From the NCBI GenBank assembly GCA_023388495.1, contig JAEWGC010000011.1, positions 62,001 through 126,000 of the forward strand: DNA of 64,000 nucleotides, given 5' to 3'. The position numbers and the translations under genes were made by a program. The notes under the pieces were generated by a model. The model was not told where the DNA came from. It saw only the letters and a list, made by a program, of their open reading frames with translations, and ran no database searches. Origin of the DNA: Bacillota bacterium. Its GTDB lineage: Bacteria; Bacillota; Clostridia; Tissierellales; Tissierellaceae. Shown in pieces: positions 16,281 through 25,160 of the stretch; position 1 is the stretch's first letter, and each line of letters begins with the position of its first letter.

Positions 16281-16865
16281 TTAATTTGACTTTAATTTTT
16301 TCAGTAGATGAGTAATGTATTTTAGTCTTTTCTCTTTATTATTTAAAATCTTTTGATCGAAATTTTTAATATCAAAGTTAATAGTAGGATAGAGTATTGA
16401 GGAAAGAAAAATCATTTTATTATGTTGAAACATGGGGCAATTTTGATTTAAAACATTTCCTAGGGTTTTATCTAATTTCTTATTCATAGAATTGGTTAAT
16501 TCAACTATTTTAGCATCTGTTTCATTAATATCTTTTTTATCAATGGCTTCCTTCAAAATATTAAGAACTCCAGGATATTTTAATGTATACTCCATTATTT
16601 CATTTGCAGATAGAATAATTTTTTCTTCATCATTATATTTATCATTGTCTAATATAGAGTAAGCTACAATAGTATTATCTATATAGAATTTCTTTACATG
16701 GCGTAGCATTTCTTCCTTAGTGTGAAAATAATAATTTATTGCACTTACATTTACATTAGCTTCTTTAGCTATAGCTCTAATTGGTACATTAAAAGAACCA
16801 TTTTTACCAATAAGGTATAGGGCCTTATCTAAGATTTTTTCCTCAACACTTGTTAATTCTCTCAT
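16281..16865 (-). CDS. TetR family transcriptional regulator
   Basis: A 194-residue repressor-type protein. The N-terminal ~50 residues hold the TetR helix-turn-helix (ILDKALYLIGKNGSFNVPIRAIAKEANVNVSAINYYFHTKEEML). The remaining ~140 residues are a divergent, mostly helical ligand domain with no recognised family. It is the third gene of a minus-strand group, starting 42 bases after the DUF92 gene, and so may regulate the phytol-kinase-like/DUF92 pair. Its ligand is unknown; a lipid or isoprenoid effector is plausible only by context. Confidence 0.88.
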   Translation of the reverse strand: MRELTSVEEKILDKALYLIGKNGSFNVPIRAIAKEANVNVSAINYYFHTKEEMLRHVKKFYIDNTIVAYSILDNDKYNDEEKIILSANEIMEYTLKYPGVLNILKEAIDKKDINETDAKIVELTNSMNKKLDKTLGNVLNQNCPMFQHNKMIFLSSILYPTINFDIKNFDQKILNNKEKRLKYITHLLKKLKSN

Positions 16866-16907
16866 TATAGCCTCCTATATTTTTTAGTATGTTTTATTGT
16901 AGCTCAA

Positions 16908-17705
16908 TTATTTTAGTAACATATATGCTAAGATAGTTGCAATAAATGAACTTAAGAAGTTTACCGCATCATTATTCATAAATTTAAATCCTTTTATATG
17001 AATAGTTTGTTTTTCGTGGTGAAATCTATTTTCTGTTACTTTTTTACAAATCGTACATTTATATTTTGCTTGTATAGTTGCGCCTAAAAAGCTATCAATG
17101 ATTGAACCAGCAAAGCCTGAAACTACTATGATTATGGAATAGTATAATATTTTTATTTCCCATCTAAAAAAGAAAACATAACCTATTATAAAAAGCACAC
17201 CAATAAATAATGAACCCAATAATCCAGCTAAGGTTCCTAACAAACTAACAGCTCCTGATTGACCCTTTGAAACCTTCCTAAAGGTAAGAATTGAAATAGG
17301 AGATTTCTTACTTAGAACACCTATTTCAGAGGACCAGGTATCAGCGTTTACAGCAGCAAAGCATACAGTATAAGGTATTATATAAATAGGGTTTTTAGTT
17401 ATATAATAAAGAAAAGAATAAAAAAGGGCTAGACTTCCATTAGCCATAACCTGTATATAATCTCTTGCACCAGTTTTTGCATTGATTTCTTCTAATAGTT
17501 CCTTATCCTTATCCTTAAACTTAGTTAATAAGCTGGAAGAGATAAAGAACCCAATCATCAATATCCAGAAAAAGATGCCACCAAAAAAATAAATTAAAGT
17601 ACCTAGTATTGTTGCAAAAATAAATCCGCTAGTGCTTAAAGAATTTTTTTTGTATGCACCATATGAGATTAATAAACTTGTGATAAATCCAATCAATATA
17701 TCCAT
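16908..17705 (-). CDS. DUF92/TMEM19 family membrane protein (VTE6-like phytyl-phosphate kinase homologue)
   Basis: A 265-residue membrane protein with about six or seven hydrophobic segments. The family signature is present as NADTWSSEIGVLSKKSP and later SGAVSLLGTLAGLLGS, with SGFAGSIIDSFLGATIQ near the C-terminal third, followed by a small cysteine pair (CTICKK). DUF92 includes plant VTE6, which phosphorylates phytyl-phosphate to phytyl-diphosphate. The gene begins one base after the stop of a phytol-kinase-like (VTE5) gene, the partner that makes the monophosphate, so the pair may turn an isoprenoid alcohol into its diphosphate. The actual alcohol is unknown. Confidence 0.82.
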   Translation of the reverse strand: MDILIGFITSLLISYGAYKKNSLSTSGFIFATILGTLIYFFGGIFFWILMIGFFISSSLLTKFKDKDKELLEEINAKTGARDYIQVMANGSLALFYSFLYYITKNPIYIIPYTVCFAAVNADTWSSEIGVLSKKSPISILTFRKVSKGQSGAVSLLGTLAGLLGSLFIGVLFIIGYVFFFRWEIKILYYSIIIVVSGFAGSIIDSFLGATIQAKYKCTICKKVTENRFHHEKQTIHIKGFKFMNNDAVNFLSSFIATILAYMLLK

Positions 17706-17706
17706 A

Positions 17707-18378
17707 TTAAATCACCTTAGCAAAACATAATTGATAAAAAATAGAAGTAAGTATAGGAACTGTTAGGTTATCTAATCCAAAAGGAGATATAGCTTCTATT
17801 AGTGTAGAAAAAATAGCAATATAAAAAGAAATAAAAAATAGATTATCAGGTGAATATATTGCTAAAATAATAGCTGTAACTATAAAAGAGGCAAGAAACA
17901 TGGTTAAACTTCCAGCAAAACTTTTTTCATTTCCGAATACATGAAATTTGATTTTTCCATATTTTTTACCAATTATTGCTGCTAGTCCATCACCATAACC
18001 CATTACAAGGATCCCAATAGCTCCTATATATGGATGACTAAAGCTACTAAAAGTCATAAGCACCAAAATCAATAAAGATATAGGAAAATAAACTGTTCCC
18101 AAATCATTCTTGCTTCCGTCTCTTTCCATGGATTTAACTATATTTAATCTATAGGATAGATAGTTAAGAATTATAAAAATTGTAGGTACAATAATGGCAT
18201 ATAACTTACTATCAAAGTAAATCATAGCAATTATCCACCAATTTGAAACACCAATATGTATGAATTTCCTTGTCTCCTCATTAGATAAAAGATTTTTTTT
18301 CCCTAATATTGAAGAAATAAAAATTAAAGAAAAAACAAATATAAAAGATAAAAATATCCCTAATATGTTATTATTCAA
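17707..18378 (-). CDS. Phytol/dolichol kinase-like (CTP-dependent polyprenol kinase family) membrane protein
   Basis: A 223-residue protein with about seven spans. It resembles the phytol kinase/SEC59/phosphatidate cytidylyltransferase group: ETRKFIHIGVSNWW near residue 37, then ERDGSKNDLGTVYFP, and MGYGDGLAAIIGKKYGK, with GNEKSFAGSLTMF typical of the nucleotide-binding region. Relatives phosphorylate long-chain isoprenoid alcohols with CTP. It heads the minus-strand cluster with DUF92 and TetR. It is too short and lacks the features expected of housekeeping CdsA, so a salvage kinase is the better call. Confidence 0.8.
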   Translation of the reverse strand: MNNNILGIFLSFIFVFSLIFISSILGKKNLLSNEETRKFIHIGVSNWWIIAMIYFDSKLYAIIVPTIFIILNYLSYRLNIVKSMERDGSKNDLGTVYFPISLLILVLMTFSSFSHPYIGAIGILVMGYGDGLAAIIGKKYGKIKFHVFGNEKSFAGSLTMFLASFIVTAIILAIYSPDNLFFISFYIAIFSTLIEAISPFGLDNLTVPILTSIFYQLCFAKVI

Positions 18379-18570
18379 TGCAGATTCTGCCTCCTTAAAT
18401 CAGTTGTTTTATTACATGACAATCATAATTATATATCACCACTTGTCAATAAACAATATAATTTGTAGAATATCCAATATAATAGAGTCCTATAAAAATT
18501 AATTATAAAAATATAATATTATATAGATAATAAATTAAGATAGATACATTTAAATAAGGAGGAAAAATTT

Positions 18571-19116
18571 ATGCGTGTTTTTTTAGCAATAGAGTTTTCA
18601 AATGAAATAAAAAGACATTTATATGATATACAAAATATAGTTAAAGAATACAGTACCTCTGGAAATTTTACTAATGAGGAAAACTTCCACTTAACCCTCA
18701 AATTTATAGGTGAAATAAAAGATAGTGAACTAAATAAACTAAAGAAAGTTGTGGACAGCATAGGAGATAGACAAGAAAGCTTTCAAATAAGATTTAAGGA
18801 ACTTGGTCAATTTCCTAGGGGGAATAAGAAGATAGTTTGGGTAGGACTTGAATCTAACGAAACACTCAGTGAACTATATTCCAAATTAGAGGAGGAATTA
18901 GCTAAAGAAGGATATCCCAAGGAGGAAAGAAAATTTACTCCACATATTACTCTTGGAAGAGAAATAAGGCTAGAGGAAGATTTTGGAAACGTGGTAAATA
19001 AGGTTGAAATTGACAATATGGAAATGAATGTAGATAAAATTTCCGTAATGGAAAGTACAAGAATAAATGGAAAATTAATTTATGTTCCAGTTTATGTGAA
19101 AAGGTTTATTTTTTAA
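18571..19116 (+). CDS. thpR: RNA 2',3'-cyclic phosphodiesterase (2'-5' RNA ligase family)
   Basis: A 181-residue 2H phosphoesterase. Both catalytic HxTx motifs are present: NFHLTLKFIGE near residue 42 and FTPHITLGR near 126, with the N-terminal RVFLAIEFSNEIK strand typical of ThpR/LigT. The family hydrolyses 2',3'-cyclic phosphates on RNA and can join tRNA half-molecules in vitro. It is a single gene with an AAGGAGG site, divergent from the phytol-kinase-like operon; no functional neighbour is obvious. Confidence 0.92.
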   Translation: MRVFLAIEFSNEIKRHLYDIQNIVKEYSTSGNFTNEENFHLTLKFIGEIKDSELNKLKKVVDSIGDRQESFQIRFKELGQFPRGNKKIVWVGLESNETLSELYSKLEEELAKEGYPKEERKFTPHITLGREIRLEEDFGNVVNKVEIDNMEMNVDKISVMESTRINGKLIYVPVYVKRFIF

Positions 19117-19214
19117 GGCATTAAGGCATTGAAAAATAAAGGTTTGCAACTTGGAAGAAATCTTGAAAATTCAGTAAATTAAAATTTTTTAAAAAATATT
19201 TTTCAAAAAGATGT

Positions 19215-19243
19215 TGACACTATCGCTCTATCGTGTTATATTA
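19215..19243 (+). promoter_or_regulatory. Sigma-A promoter of the liv operon
   Basis: TTGACA (19215-19220), a 17-base spacer and TATATT (19238-19243) form a near-consensus promoter about 75 bases before the start of the T-box leader fold. Confidence 0.8.
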
Positions 19244-19319
19244 TTTTTTAAATAAAAAAAGATTGCAATCTATAAAAATTTTAATAATAAGACAAAGATG
19301 AAGAGCAAACTATTAAAAA

Positions 19320-19507
19320 AGTCAATTACAGAGAGCTGGAGTAGATGAGAACCGGTATTGATATAATAGGGAGCGATCACTTCGGAGTTATATAGCTGAA
19401 TTAAGTAAGTTGTATCGGTAGATCCCGTTAAAAGATCAGGGTTTAATAATGGAACCTAGTGAGTTAACTGTCGTGAGATAGTTATAAAGTAGAGTGGTAA
19501 CGCTTTA
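19320..19507 (+). ncRNA. T-box leader (tRNA-sensing riboswitch) of the branched-chain amino-acid transporter
   Basis: The leader shows the T-box plan. A long Stem I includes ACCGGTAT pairing with GTATCGGT and an AGTAGATGAGA side like the specifier-loop S-turn. Spaced hairpins follow, then the T-box motif AGAGTGGTAACGC at about 19491-19503, whose TGGT would pair with the ACCA end of uncharged tRNA. A terminator follows. ATC at 19422-19424, opposite the S-turn, is a candidate isoleucine specifier, but I could not fold the RNA so the codon is uncertain. Low charged tRNA would switch livJHMGF on. Confidence 0.85.
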
Positions 19508-19510
19508 AAT

Positions 19511-19553
19511 AGCCTCTGCATGTATATAAATACATGTGGAGGCTTTTTTAGAA
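19511..19553 (+). terminator. T-box-controlled terminator
   Basis: AGCCTCTGCATGTAT pairs with ATACATGTGGAGGCT around a short loop and is followed by TTTTTTA, directly after the T-box motif and 30 bases before livJ. Confidence 0.88.
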
Positions 19554-19581
19554 TAAAGATTACAATTGGGAGGGTTTTTAA

Positions 19582-20754
19582 ATGAATAAAAAATTATTAG
19601 GAGTATTATCATTAGTTCTTATATTAAGTCTTCTTGCAGGATGTACATCTAAACCAGCAGGAAATCAAGGGAGTGGAGATACAATAAAAGTCGGAGTAAA
19701 CTATGAGTTATCAGGTGATGTTGCTACCTATGGTCAAAACCTAAGTGATGGAGTATTGTTAGCTATTGAAGAAATAAATAAAAATGGTGGAGTACTTGGA
19801 AAGCAAATAGAACCTATTAAGGTTGACAATAAATCAGAAGATACAGAGTCGGCAAATGTTTCTACAAGATTAGCTACTAGAGATAAGGTTGTAGCATTAC
19901 TTGGACCAGCTACATCTGGAAATACAAAGGCTGCTATACCAGCAGCAACACAAAACAAGATTCCTCTAGTATCAGCTTCAGCCACAGCAGATGATGTTAC
20001 AGTTGATAGCAATGGGAATGTAAGAGAATATGTATTTAAAACTTGTTTTAGTGACTCTTTCCAAGGAGTTATGATGGCAGAATTTGCTTTAAAGGACTTA
20101 GAATTTAAAAATGCAGCAATATTAGCTGATAGTACATCTGATTATGCTAAGGGACTTTCAAAGGCTTTTAAAGAAACCTTTACATCTCAAGGTGGAAAAA
20201 TATTAGCGGAAGAAGCTTATCAAGCTAAAGATACAGATTTTAGAGCAGTGTTAACAAATCTTAAGGGATTAAATCCAGAAGTATTATTTATTCCTGGTTA
20301 TTATGAAGAAGTTGGTCTAATAGTTAGACAAGCAAGGGAATTAGGATTAAATGTACCAATACTAGGTGCTGATGGATATGAATCACCAAAACTTACTGAA
20401 ATTGCAGGGAAAGATGTTTTAAACCATGTTTATTACTCAAGCCACTATTCTTCAATGGATGAAGCTGAAGAAGTAGTTAAATTCAAAGAAAACTTCAAAG
20501 CTAAATATGGTAAGGATCCAGACGCTTTTAATGCTTTAGGATATGATTTGGGATATTTCTTCAAGGATGCATTAGAGAGAGCTGGAGAAGCAAATCCAGA
20601 AAAAATAAAAGATGCTTTAGCAGCAACTAAAGATTTCAAAGGAGTAACAGGTACTGTTTCCATAGATGAAAATCACAACCCAGTAAAATCTGTAACAATA
20701 ATAGAAATGAAAGACGGAGTTCCAACATTCTTAAAGAAATTGGATCCAAAATAA
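19582..20754 (+). CDS. livJ: Branched-chain amino-acid ABC transporter substrate-binding lipoprotein
   Basis: A 390-residue periplasmic-binding-protein-type lipoprotein. The N-terminus is a lipoprotein signal peptide ending in the lipobox LLAGC (Cys21), so it is anchored outside the membrane. The mature part matches Leu/Ile/Val-binding proteins: VGVNYELSGDVATYGQ, VALLGPATSGNTKAAIP and a two-lobe fold with FIPGYYEEVGLIVRQAREL. It captures branched-chain amino acids for LivHM. It is the first gene after a T-box leader and is separated from livH by a strong hairpin at 20762 that could keep livJ mRNA more abundant. Confidence 0.95.
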   Translation: MNKKLLGVLSLVLILSLLAGCTSKPAGNQGSGDTIKVGVNYELSGDVATYGQNLSDGVLLAIEEINKNGGVLGKQIEPIKVDNKSEDTESANVSTRLATRDKVVALLGPATSGNTKAAIPAATQNKIPLVSASATADDVTVDSNGNVREYVFKTCFSDSFQGVMMAEFALKDLEFKNAAILADSTSDYAKGLSKAFKETFTSQGGKILAEEAYQAKDTDFRAVLTNLKGLNPEVLFIPGYYEEVGLIVRQARELGLNVPILGADGYESPKLTEIAGKDVLNHVYYSSHYSSMDEAEEVVKFKENFKAKYGKDPDAFNALGYDLGYFFKDALERAGEANPEKIKDALAATKDFKGVTGTVSIDENHNPVKSVTIIEMKDGVPTFLKKLDPK

Positions 20755-20761
20755 TATAAAT

Positions 20762-20806
20762 TGAACAATGTCTTTGAGATAATTAGTTCTTCAAAGACAT
20801 TGTTCA
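20762..20806 (+). other. Perfect 16-bp stem hairpin between livJ and livH
   Basis: TGAACAATGTCTTTGA (20762-20777) and TCAAAGACATTGTTCA (20791-20806) are exact complements with a 13-base loop. No T-run follows. It is more likely a processing/stabilising or partial attenuation element giving higher livJ than permease expression than a full terminator. Confidence 0.6.
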
Positions 20807-20837
20807 TATAGATTTATTTATAGAAAGGAAGTTAAAA

Positions 20838-21722
20838 ATGGAACAATTATTACAGCAATTAATAAATGGAATATCACTTGGAAGCATATATGCTCTAATA
20901 GCATTAGGTTATACCATGGTATATGGGATAATAAATTTAATCAATTTTGCCCATGGCGACATTTATATGATAGGTGCATATGTGGGATTCGCCTTAACAA
21001 CCTTTCTAGGATTAGGTTTTTTTCCTTCATTGCTAATTTCAATGTTAGTTTGCAGTATTCTTGGTATTCTAATTGAAAAAGTAGCATATAAGCCTATAAG
21101 AAATTCTACAAGAATTGCAGCACTTATTACTGCTATATCTGTATCCTTGTTTTTAGAATATACTATGATTTATTTTGTAAAACCAGATACAAGAACATTT
21201 CCAGCAGTGTTACAAAGTAAAATACTAACTTTATTTAACGGAAATGTTATAGTAGATATTAAAAATATTTATATCATTTTAATCACTATTGGATTGATGG
21301 TTGGACTTCAATATATAGTATATAGAACTAAAATAGGTAGGGCCATGAGAGCAGTTTCTCTTGATAAAGATGCTGCTGAGCTTATGGGAGTAGATGTAAA
21401 TAAGACCATATCAGCTACATTTGCTATTGGTTCTGCATTAGCAGGGGCAGCTGGAGTCCTTGTAGGAGTCTATTATAATACTATAAATCCATTAATGGGA
21501 ACAGTTCCCGGATTAAAGGCATTTGTAGCAGCAGTATTAGGTGGAATAGGAATTATTCCAGGAGCAGTATTTGGAGGTTTTTTTCTTGGTATGACAGAGA
21601 CACTTGTTTCTGCCTACGGAGGATCAGTATTCAAAGATGCTGTTGCCTTTTCAATACTTATTATAGTCTTGTTACTTAAACCTAATGGATTGTTAGGTAA
21701 GACTATAAAGGAAAAGGTATAG
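20838..21722 (+). CDS. livH: Branched-chain amino-acid ABC transporter permease LivH
   Basis: A 294-residue inner-membrane permease with about eight spans. The N-terminal LLQQLINGISLGSIYALIALGYTMVYGII and NFAHGDIYMIGAY motif is diagnostic of LivH, and FVAAVLGGIGIIPGAVFGGF near residue 235 is the conserved late region. It pairs with LivM to form the membrane channel for branched-chain amino acids. It follows livJ by 83 bases with an AAAGGAAG site and precedes livM by 11 bases. Confidence 0.95.
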   Translation: MEQLLQQLINGISLGSIYALIALGYTMVYGIINLINFAHGDIYMIGAYVGFALTTFLGLGFFPSLLISMLVCSILGILIEKVAYKPIRNSTRIAALITAISVSLFLEYTMIYFVKPDTRTFPAVLQSKILTLFNGNVIVDIKNIYIILITIGLMVGLQYIVYRTKIGRAMRAVSLDKDAAELMGVDVNKTISATFAIGSALAGAAGVLVGVYYNTINPLMGTVPGLKAFVAAVLGGIGIIPGAVFGGFFLGMTETLVSAYGGSVFKDAVAFSILIIVLLLKPNGLLGKTIKEKV

Positions 21723-21733
21723 GAGGAAGACAA

Positions 21734-22684
21734 ATGAAAAAAACAAATAAAAAGAATATTATAAGTTTTAGTCTATTAATTATAATTTATTTTTCAGTAA
21801 AGATTTTGATGGATTTAGGGATTATAGATTCTTATCTACAATTGAATATTTTTCTTGTTGGAATTAATATTATATTAGCTGTTGGATTAAATCTAATCAC
21901 TGGATTTACAGGTCAATTTTCACTAGGACATGCGGCTTTTATGTCAATAGGAGCATATACCTCAGCAGTACTCACTGCTAAATTAGGTCAACCTTATATA
22001 TTAGCAATATTAGCATCTGGAATTATGGCGGCAATTTCAGGTATTCTTATTGGAATACCTACTTTGAGACTAAAGGGTGATTATCTAGCCATAGCCACCC
22101 TTGGATTTGGTGAAATCATAAGGATATTAGCCTTAAATATTGATTATATAGGTGGAGCAATTGGTTTTAATGATATTCCTCAATATACAAATTGGACTTG
22201 GATTTTTGTAATGACGGTATCTACAATACTTTTAGTTAAACACTTTATTAATTCTTATCATGGTAGAGCTTGTATAGCCATAAGAGAAGATGAGATAGCA
22301 GCTGAGGCCATGGGAGTTAATACTACTTTTTATAAGGTATTAGCCTTTGCTATAGGTGCTTTCTTTGCAGGTATTGCAGGTTCACTTTATGCTAATTACT
22401 TTTACTTTATAAAACCTGATTCCTTTGGTTTTATGAAATCAATTGATATATTAGTAATTGTTGTATTTGGCGGAATGGGCAGTATTGAAGGATCAATTAT
22501 TGGAGCAGCTTTACTATCAATAATTTCACTATTCCTTCAAGGTATACCTGAACTTAGAATGGTAATTTATTCGATGATTTTATTTATAATAATGGTTTAT
22601 AGACCAACGGGACTTTTAGGTAAAAATGAGTTTAAGATATGGAAGAATGGGGTGAAAACTAATGTCAGTGTTGAAGGTAAATAA
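21734..22684 (+). CDS. livM: Branched-chain amino-acid ABC transporter permease LivM
   Basis: A 316-residue permease with about eight to ten spans. LivM motifs are visible: NIILAVGLNLITGFTGQFSLGHAAFMSIGAY, the RLKGDYLAIATLGFGEIIRI loop that contacts the ATPases, and VVFGGMGSIEGSIIGAA. It partners LivH. It starts with AGGAGG 11 bases after livH, and its end overlaps the start of livG by 23 bases, indicating translational coupling. Confidence 0.95.
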   Translation: MKKTNKKNIISFSLLIIIYFSVKILMDLGIIDSYLQLNIFLVGINIILAVGLNLITGFTGQFSLGHAAFMSIGAYTSAVLTAKLGQPYILAILASGIMAAISGILIGIPTLRLKGDYLAIATLGFGEIIRILALNIDYIGGAIGFNDIPQYTNWTWIFVMTVSTILLVKHFINSYHGRACIAIREDEIAAEAMGVNTTFYKVLAFAIGAFFAGIAGSLYANYFYFIKPDSFGFMKSIDILVIVVFGGMGSIEGSIIGAALLSIISLFLQGIPELRMVIYSMILFIIMVYRPTGLLGKNEFKIWKNGVKTNVSVEGK

Positions 22685-23444
22685 TCTATCAAAGACTTTT
22701 GGTGGTATAAAAGCAGTTACAGATGTTAGCCTAGATGTAGAAAAAGGAGAAATTATTGGCTTAATTGGACCAAATGGTGCGGGGAAAACAACATTTTTTA
22801 ATCTATTAACAGGAATATATACTCCAACTTCAGGGGAAATAGTTTATGATTTAGAGAAAAAAGTATCAACTAAAGATTTAAAACCTCATAAGATTACTCA
22901 TTATGGAATTGCTAGAACCTTTCAGAATATACGTCTTTTTCAAAATATGACAGTACTTGATAATGTACTTATTGGATTTCATAATGGTTTAAAATATGGT
23001 GTGGCTTCAGCTTTATTTAAGCTGCCTTCATATCATAAGATAGAAAAAAATACTTATGATGAAGCAATAGAGCTTCTAAGTAAGTTTAATTTATTAGATA
23101 AAAAGGATGAGTTTGCAAAAAATCTCCCCTATGGAGATCAAAGAAGACTAGAAATTGCAAGGGCTCTGGCAGCAAAACCAAAACTACTTTTATTAGATGA
23201 ACCTGCTGCTGGGATGAATCCTAAAGAGACCGAGGAACTAAAATTTCTAGTTAAATGGATAAGAGAAACCTTTGATCTTACTATAATACTTATAGAACAT
23301 GATATGTCTTTAGTTATGAATATCTGTGAGAGAATATTTGTATTTGATTATGGACATTTAGTTGCCAGTGGTAACCCAGTAGAGATACAAAAAAATGAAA
23401 GAGTAATAAAGGCTTATCTGGGTGAGGAGGCAGCAGAATGTTAG
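22662..23444 (+). CDS. livG: Branched-chain amino-acid ABC transporter ATP-binding protein LivG
   Basis: A 260-residue ABC ATPase. It has Walker A GPNGAGKTT, the LivG-typical GIARTFQNIRLFQNMTV, the variant signature LPYGDQRRLEIARAL (LivG lacks the canonical LSGGQ), Walker B LLLLDEPAAGMNP and the switch histidine in LIEHDM. It forms a heterodimer with LivF to power import. It overlaps livM by 23 bases and livF by 7 bases. Confidence 0.95.
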   Translation: MSVLKVNNLSKTFGGIKAVTDVSLDVEKGEIIGLIGPNGAGKTTFFNLLTGIYTPTSGEIVYDLEKKVSTKDLKPHKITHYGIARTFQNIRLFQNMTVLDNVLIGFHNGLKYGVASALFKLPSYHKIEKNTYDEAIELLSKFNLLDKKDEFAKNLPYGDQRRLEIARALAAKPKLLLLDEPAAGMNPKETEELKFLVKWIRETFDLTIILIEHDMSLVMNICERIFVFDYGHLVASGNPVEIQKNERVIKAYLGEEAAEC

Positions 23445-24142
23445 AACTTTTAAACGTAAATGTATATTATGGAGCAATTTATGCACTAAAAAATATAAAC
23501 ATCAAAATAGAAGAAGGAGAAATAGTTACCTTAATTGGTGCAAATGGAGCTGGAAAAAGTACTACTCTAAAAGCAATATCTGGAATGGAAAAGCCTAGAA
23601 GTGGAGAAATAAAATTAAATGGAGAAAAGATCCACTCTCTAAATGCACCAAATATTGTTAAACTGGGGATATCTCATGTTCCAGAAGGACGAAGGGTTTT
23701 CTCTAAAATGAGTGTAATGGAAAACTTGGAGATGGGTGCATATACAAGAAATGATAAGGAAAATATAAAGAAGGATTTTGATAAGATTTTCTCTTTATTT
23801 CCAAGACTCCTTGAAAGAAAAGATCAAATGGCTGGGACATTATCGGGTGGAGAACAGCAGATGCTTGCAATTGGCCGTGCTTTGATGTCAAAACCAAAGC
23901 TTCTCTTACTAGATGAACCTTCTATGGGTCTTGCACCTATTATAGTAAAGGAGATATTTTCCATTATCCGAGATATAAACAAGGATGGTACAACTATTTT
24001 ACTAGTGGAACAAAATGCAAATATGGCACTGAATGCTGCAGACAGAGCTTATATAATCAGAAATGGAGAAATAGAAATGGAAGGCAATGCTAAGAAAATG
24101 GTGACAGATGAAAGGGTGAAAAGGGCCTACCTTGAAGGATAG
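23438..24142 (+). CDS. livF: Branched-chain amino-acid ABC transporter ATP-binding protein LivF
   Basis: A 234-residue ABC ATPase with Walker A GANGAGKST, the LivF motif GISHVPEGRRVFSKMSV, signature LSGGEQQMLAIGRALM and Walker B LLLLDEPSMGLAP. It starts inside the end of livG behind a GGAGG site. It is the last gene of the T-box-regulated transporter operon, which ends at the terminator at 24151. Confidence 0.95.
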   Translation: MLELLNVNVYYGAIYALKNINIKIEEGEIVTLIGANGAGKSTTLKAISGMEKPRSGEIKLNGEKIHSLNAPNIVKLGISHVPEGRRVFSKMSVMENLEMGAYTRNDKENIKKDFDKIFSLFPRLLERKDQMAGTLSGGEQQMLAIGRALMSKPKLLLLDEPSMGLAPIIVKEIFSIIRDINKDGTTILLVEQNANMALNAADRAYIIRNGEIEMEGNAKKMVTDERVKRAYLEG

Positions 24143-24150
24143 TAATATAT

Positions 24151-24195
24151 AACCTATAGACTAATTTGTAAAAATTAGTTCTATAGGTTTTTTTA
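24151..24195 (+). terminator. Terminator of the liv operon
   Basis: AACCTATAGACTAATT pairs with AATTAGTTCTATAGGTT (one mismatch) around TGTAAA, followed by TTTTTTT. Confidence 0.88.
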
Positions 24196-24268
24196 TGTAC
24201 ATATTTGAATACTTTTTAAAATTATGCCAATAATATACGGATGTAATGCTAACTTATAGGAGGTAAAT

Positions 24269-25159
24269 ATGATAGTAGGAATTCCAAAGGGGTTATTATA
24301 TTATAAGTATTATCCATTTTTACAAACATTTTTTTCTGAGTTAGGGGCTGAAATAATCACTTCTCCTGATACTAATAAAGAAATATTAGATGAAGGTATT
24401 AAATATTCCGTTGATGAAGCGTGTTTGCCAGTGAAGGTTTTTCATGGACATGTTTCTTATCTAAGAGACAAGAGTGATATCATTGTAATTCCTAGAATAA
24501 TGCAGATTAGAAAGAGAGAATACATATGTCCAAAATTTTGTGGTCTTCCTGAAATGGTAATGAATAGTATACCAGATATTTATACAGCTATTACAGAGCC
24601 TATTTATGCCGTATCAAAGAAAAAGCTATACAAGTGGGCTAAAGAAGCAGGTAGTAAAATAACAAAGGATAATACTAGAATAAGAAATGCATTTAATAAA
24701 GCCCTAGATGAACAACAAAATTATAAACAGGGAATAAAAGATGAAAACTACAAGCTACGAGTTGCTTTGGTGGGTCATCCATACAACATCTATGATAGCT
24801 TTATCAATATGAATGTAGTTAAAAAGCTTAACGACTTGGGAATAGGTGTTATAACAGAAGAGTATGTTGATAGTGAATGTATAGATAAGGAAATCAAGGA
24901 TTTATATAAAAGACCTTTTTGGACATTTGCCAGAAATTCCTATGGATTTACGGTTCATGCATCTAGGGAAAAGATCATAGATGGAGTGATATATATATCA
25001 TCTTTTGCATGTGGGATAGATTCTGTAGTAGTTGAACTTATAAAAGATAAAATAGAAGATTTTCCTTTTATGATATTAAAGATAGATGAACATACTGGTG
25101 AGGCAGGGCTTGATACAAGGATAGAAGCCTTTGTTGATATGCTGGAAAGGAGTAATTAA
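24269..25159 (+). CDS. COG3580/DUF2229-type protein, 2-hydroxyacyl-CoA dehydratase activase-associated
   Basis: A 296-residue protein resembling the DUF2229/COG3580 region that in many Firmicutes is part of one very long 'CoA-substrate-specific enzyme activase' polypeptide. It begins with GIPKGLLYYKYYPFLQTFF and has conserved cysteines in VDEACLPVK, YICPKFCGLPE and SFACGID, possible iron-sulfur ligands. The next two genes supply the COG3581 and BadF/HgdC-type activase parts, so the fused form is split in three here. Such sets are thought to do ATP-driven low-potential electron transfer, but the substrate is unknown. Confidence 0.78.
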   Translation: MIVGIPKGLLYYKYYPFLQTFFSELGAEIITSPDTNKEILDEGIKYSVDEACLPVKVFHGHVSYLRDKSDIIVIPRIMQIRKREYICPKFCGLPEMVMNSIPDIYTAITEPIYAVSKKKLYKWAKEAGSKITKDNTRIRNAFNKALDEQQNYKQGIKDENYKLRVALVGHPYNIYDSFINMNVVKKLNDLGIGVITEEYVDSECIDKEIKDLYKRPFWTFARNSYGFTVHASREKIIDGVIYISSFACGIDSVVVELIKDKIEDFPFMILKIDEHTGEAGLDTRIEAFVDMLERSN

Positions 25160-25160
25160 T

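Noticed and set aside
17707..18378. Housekeeping phosphatidate cytidylyltransferase CdsA
   Set aside because: The motifs and adjacent DUF92 gene fit the phytol/dolichol kinase group better, and the housekeeping CdsA context (uppS, dxr) is absent.
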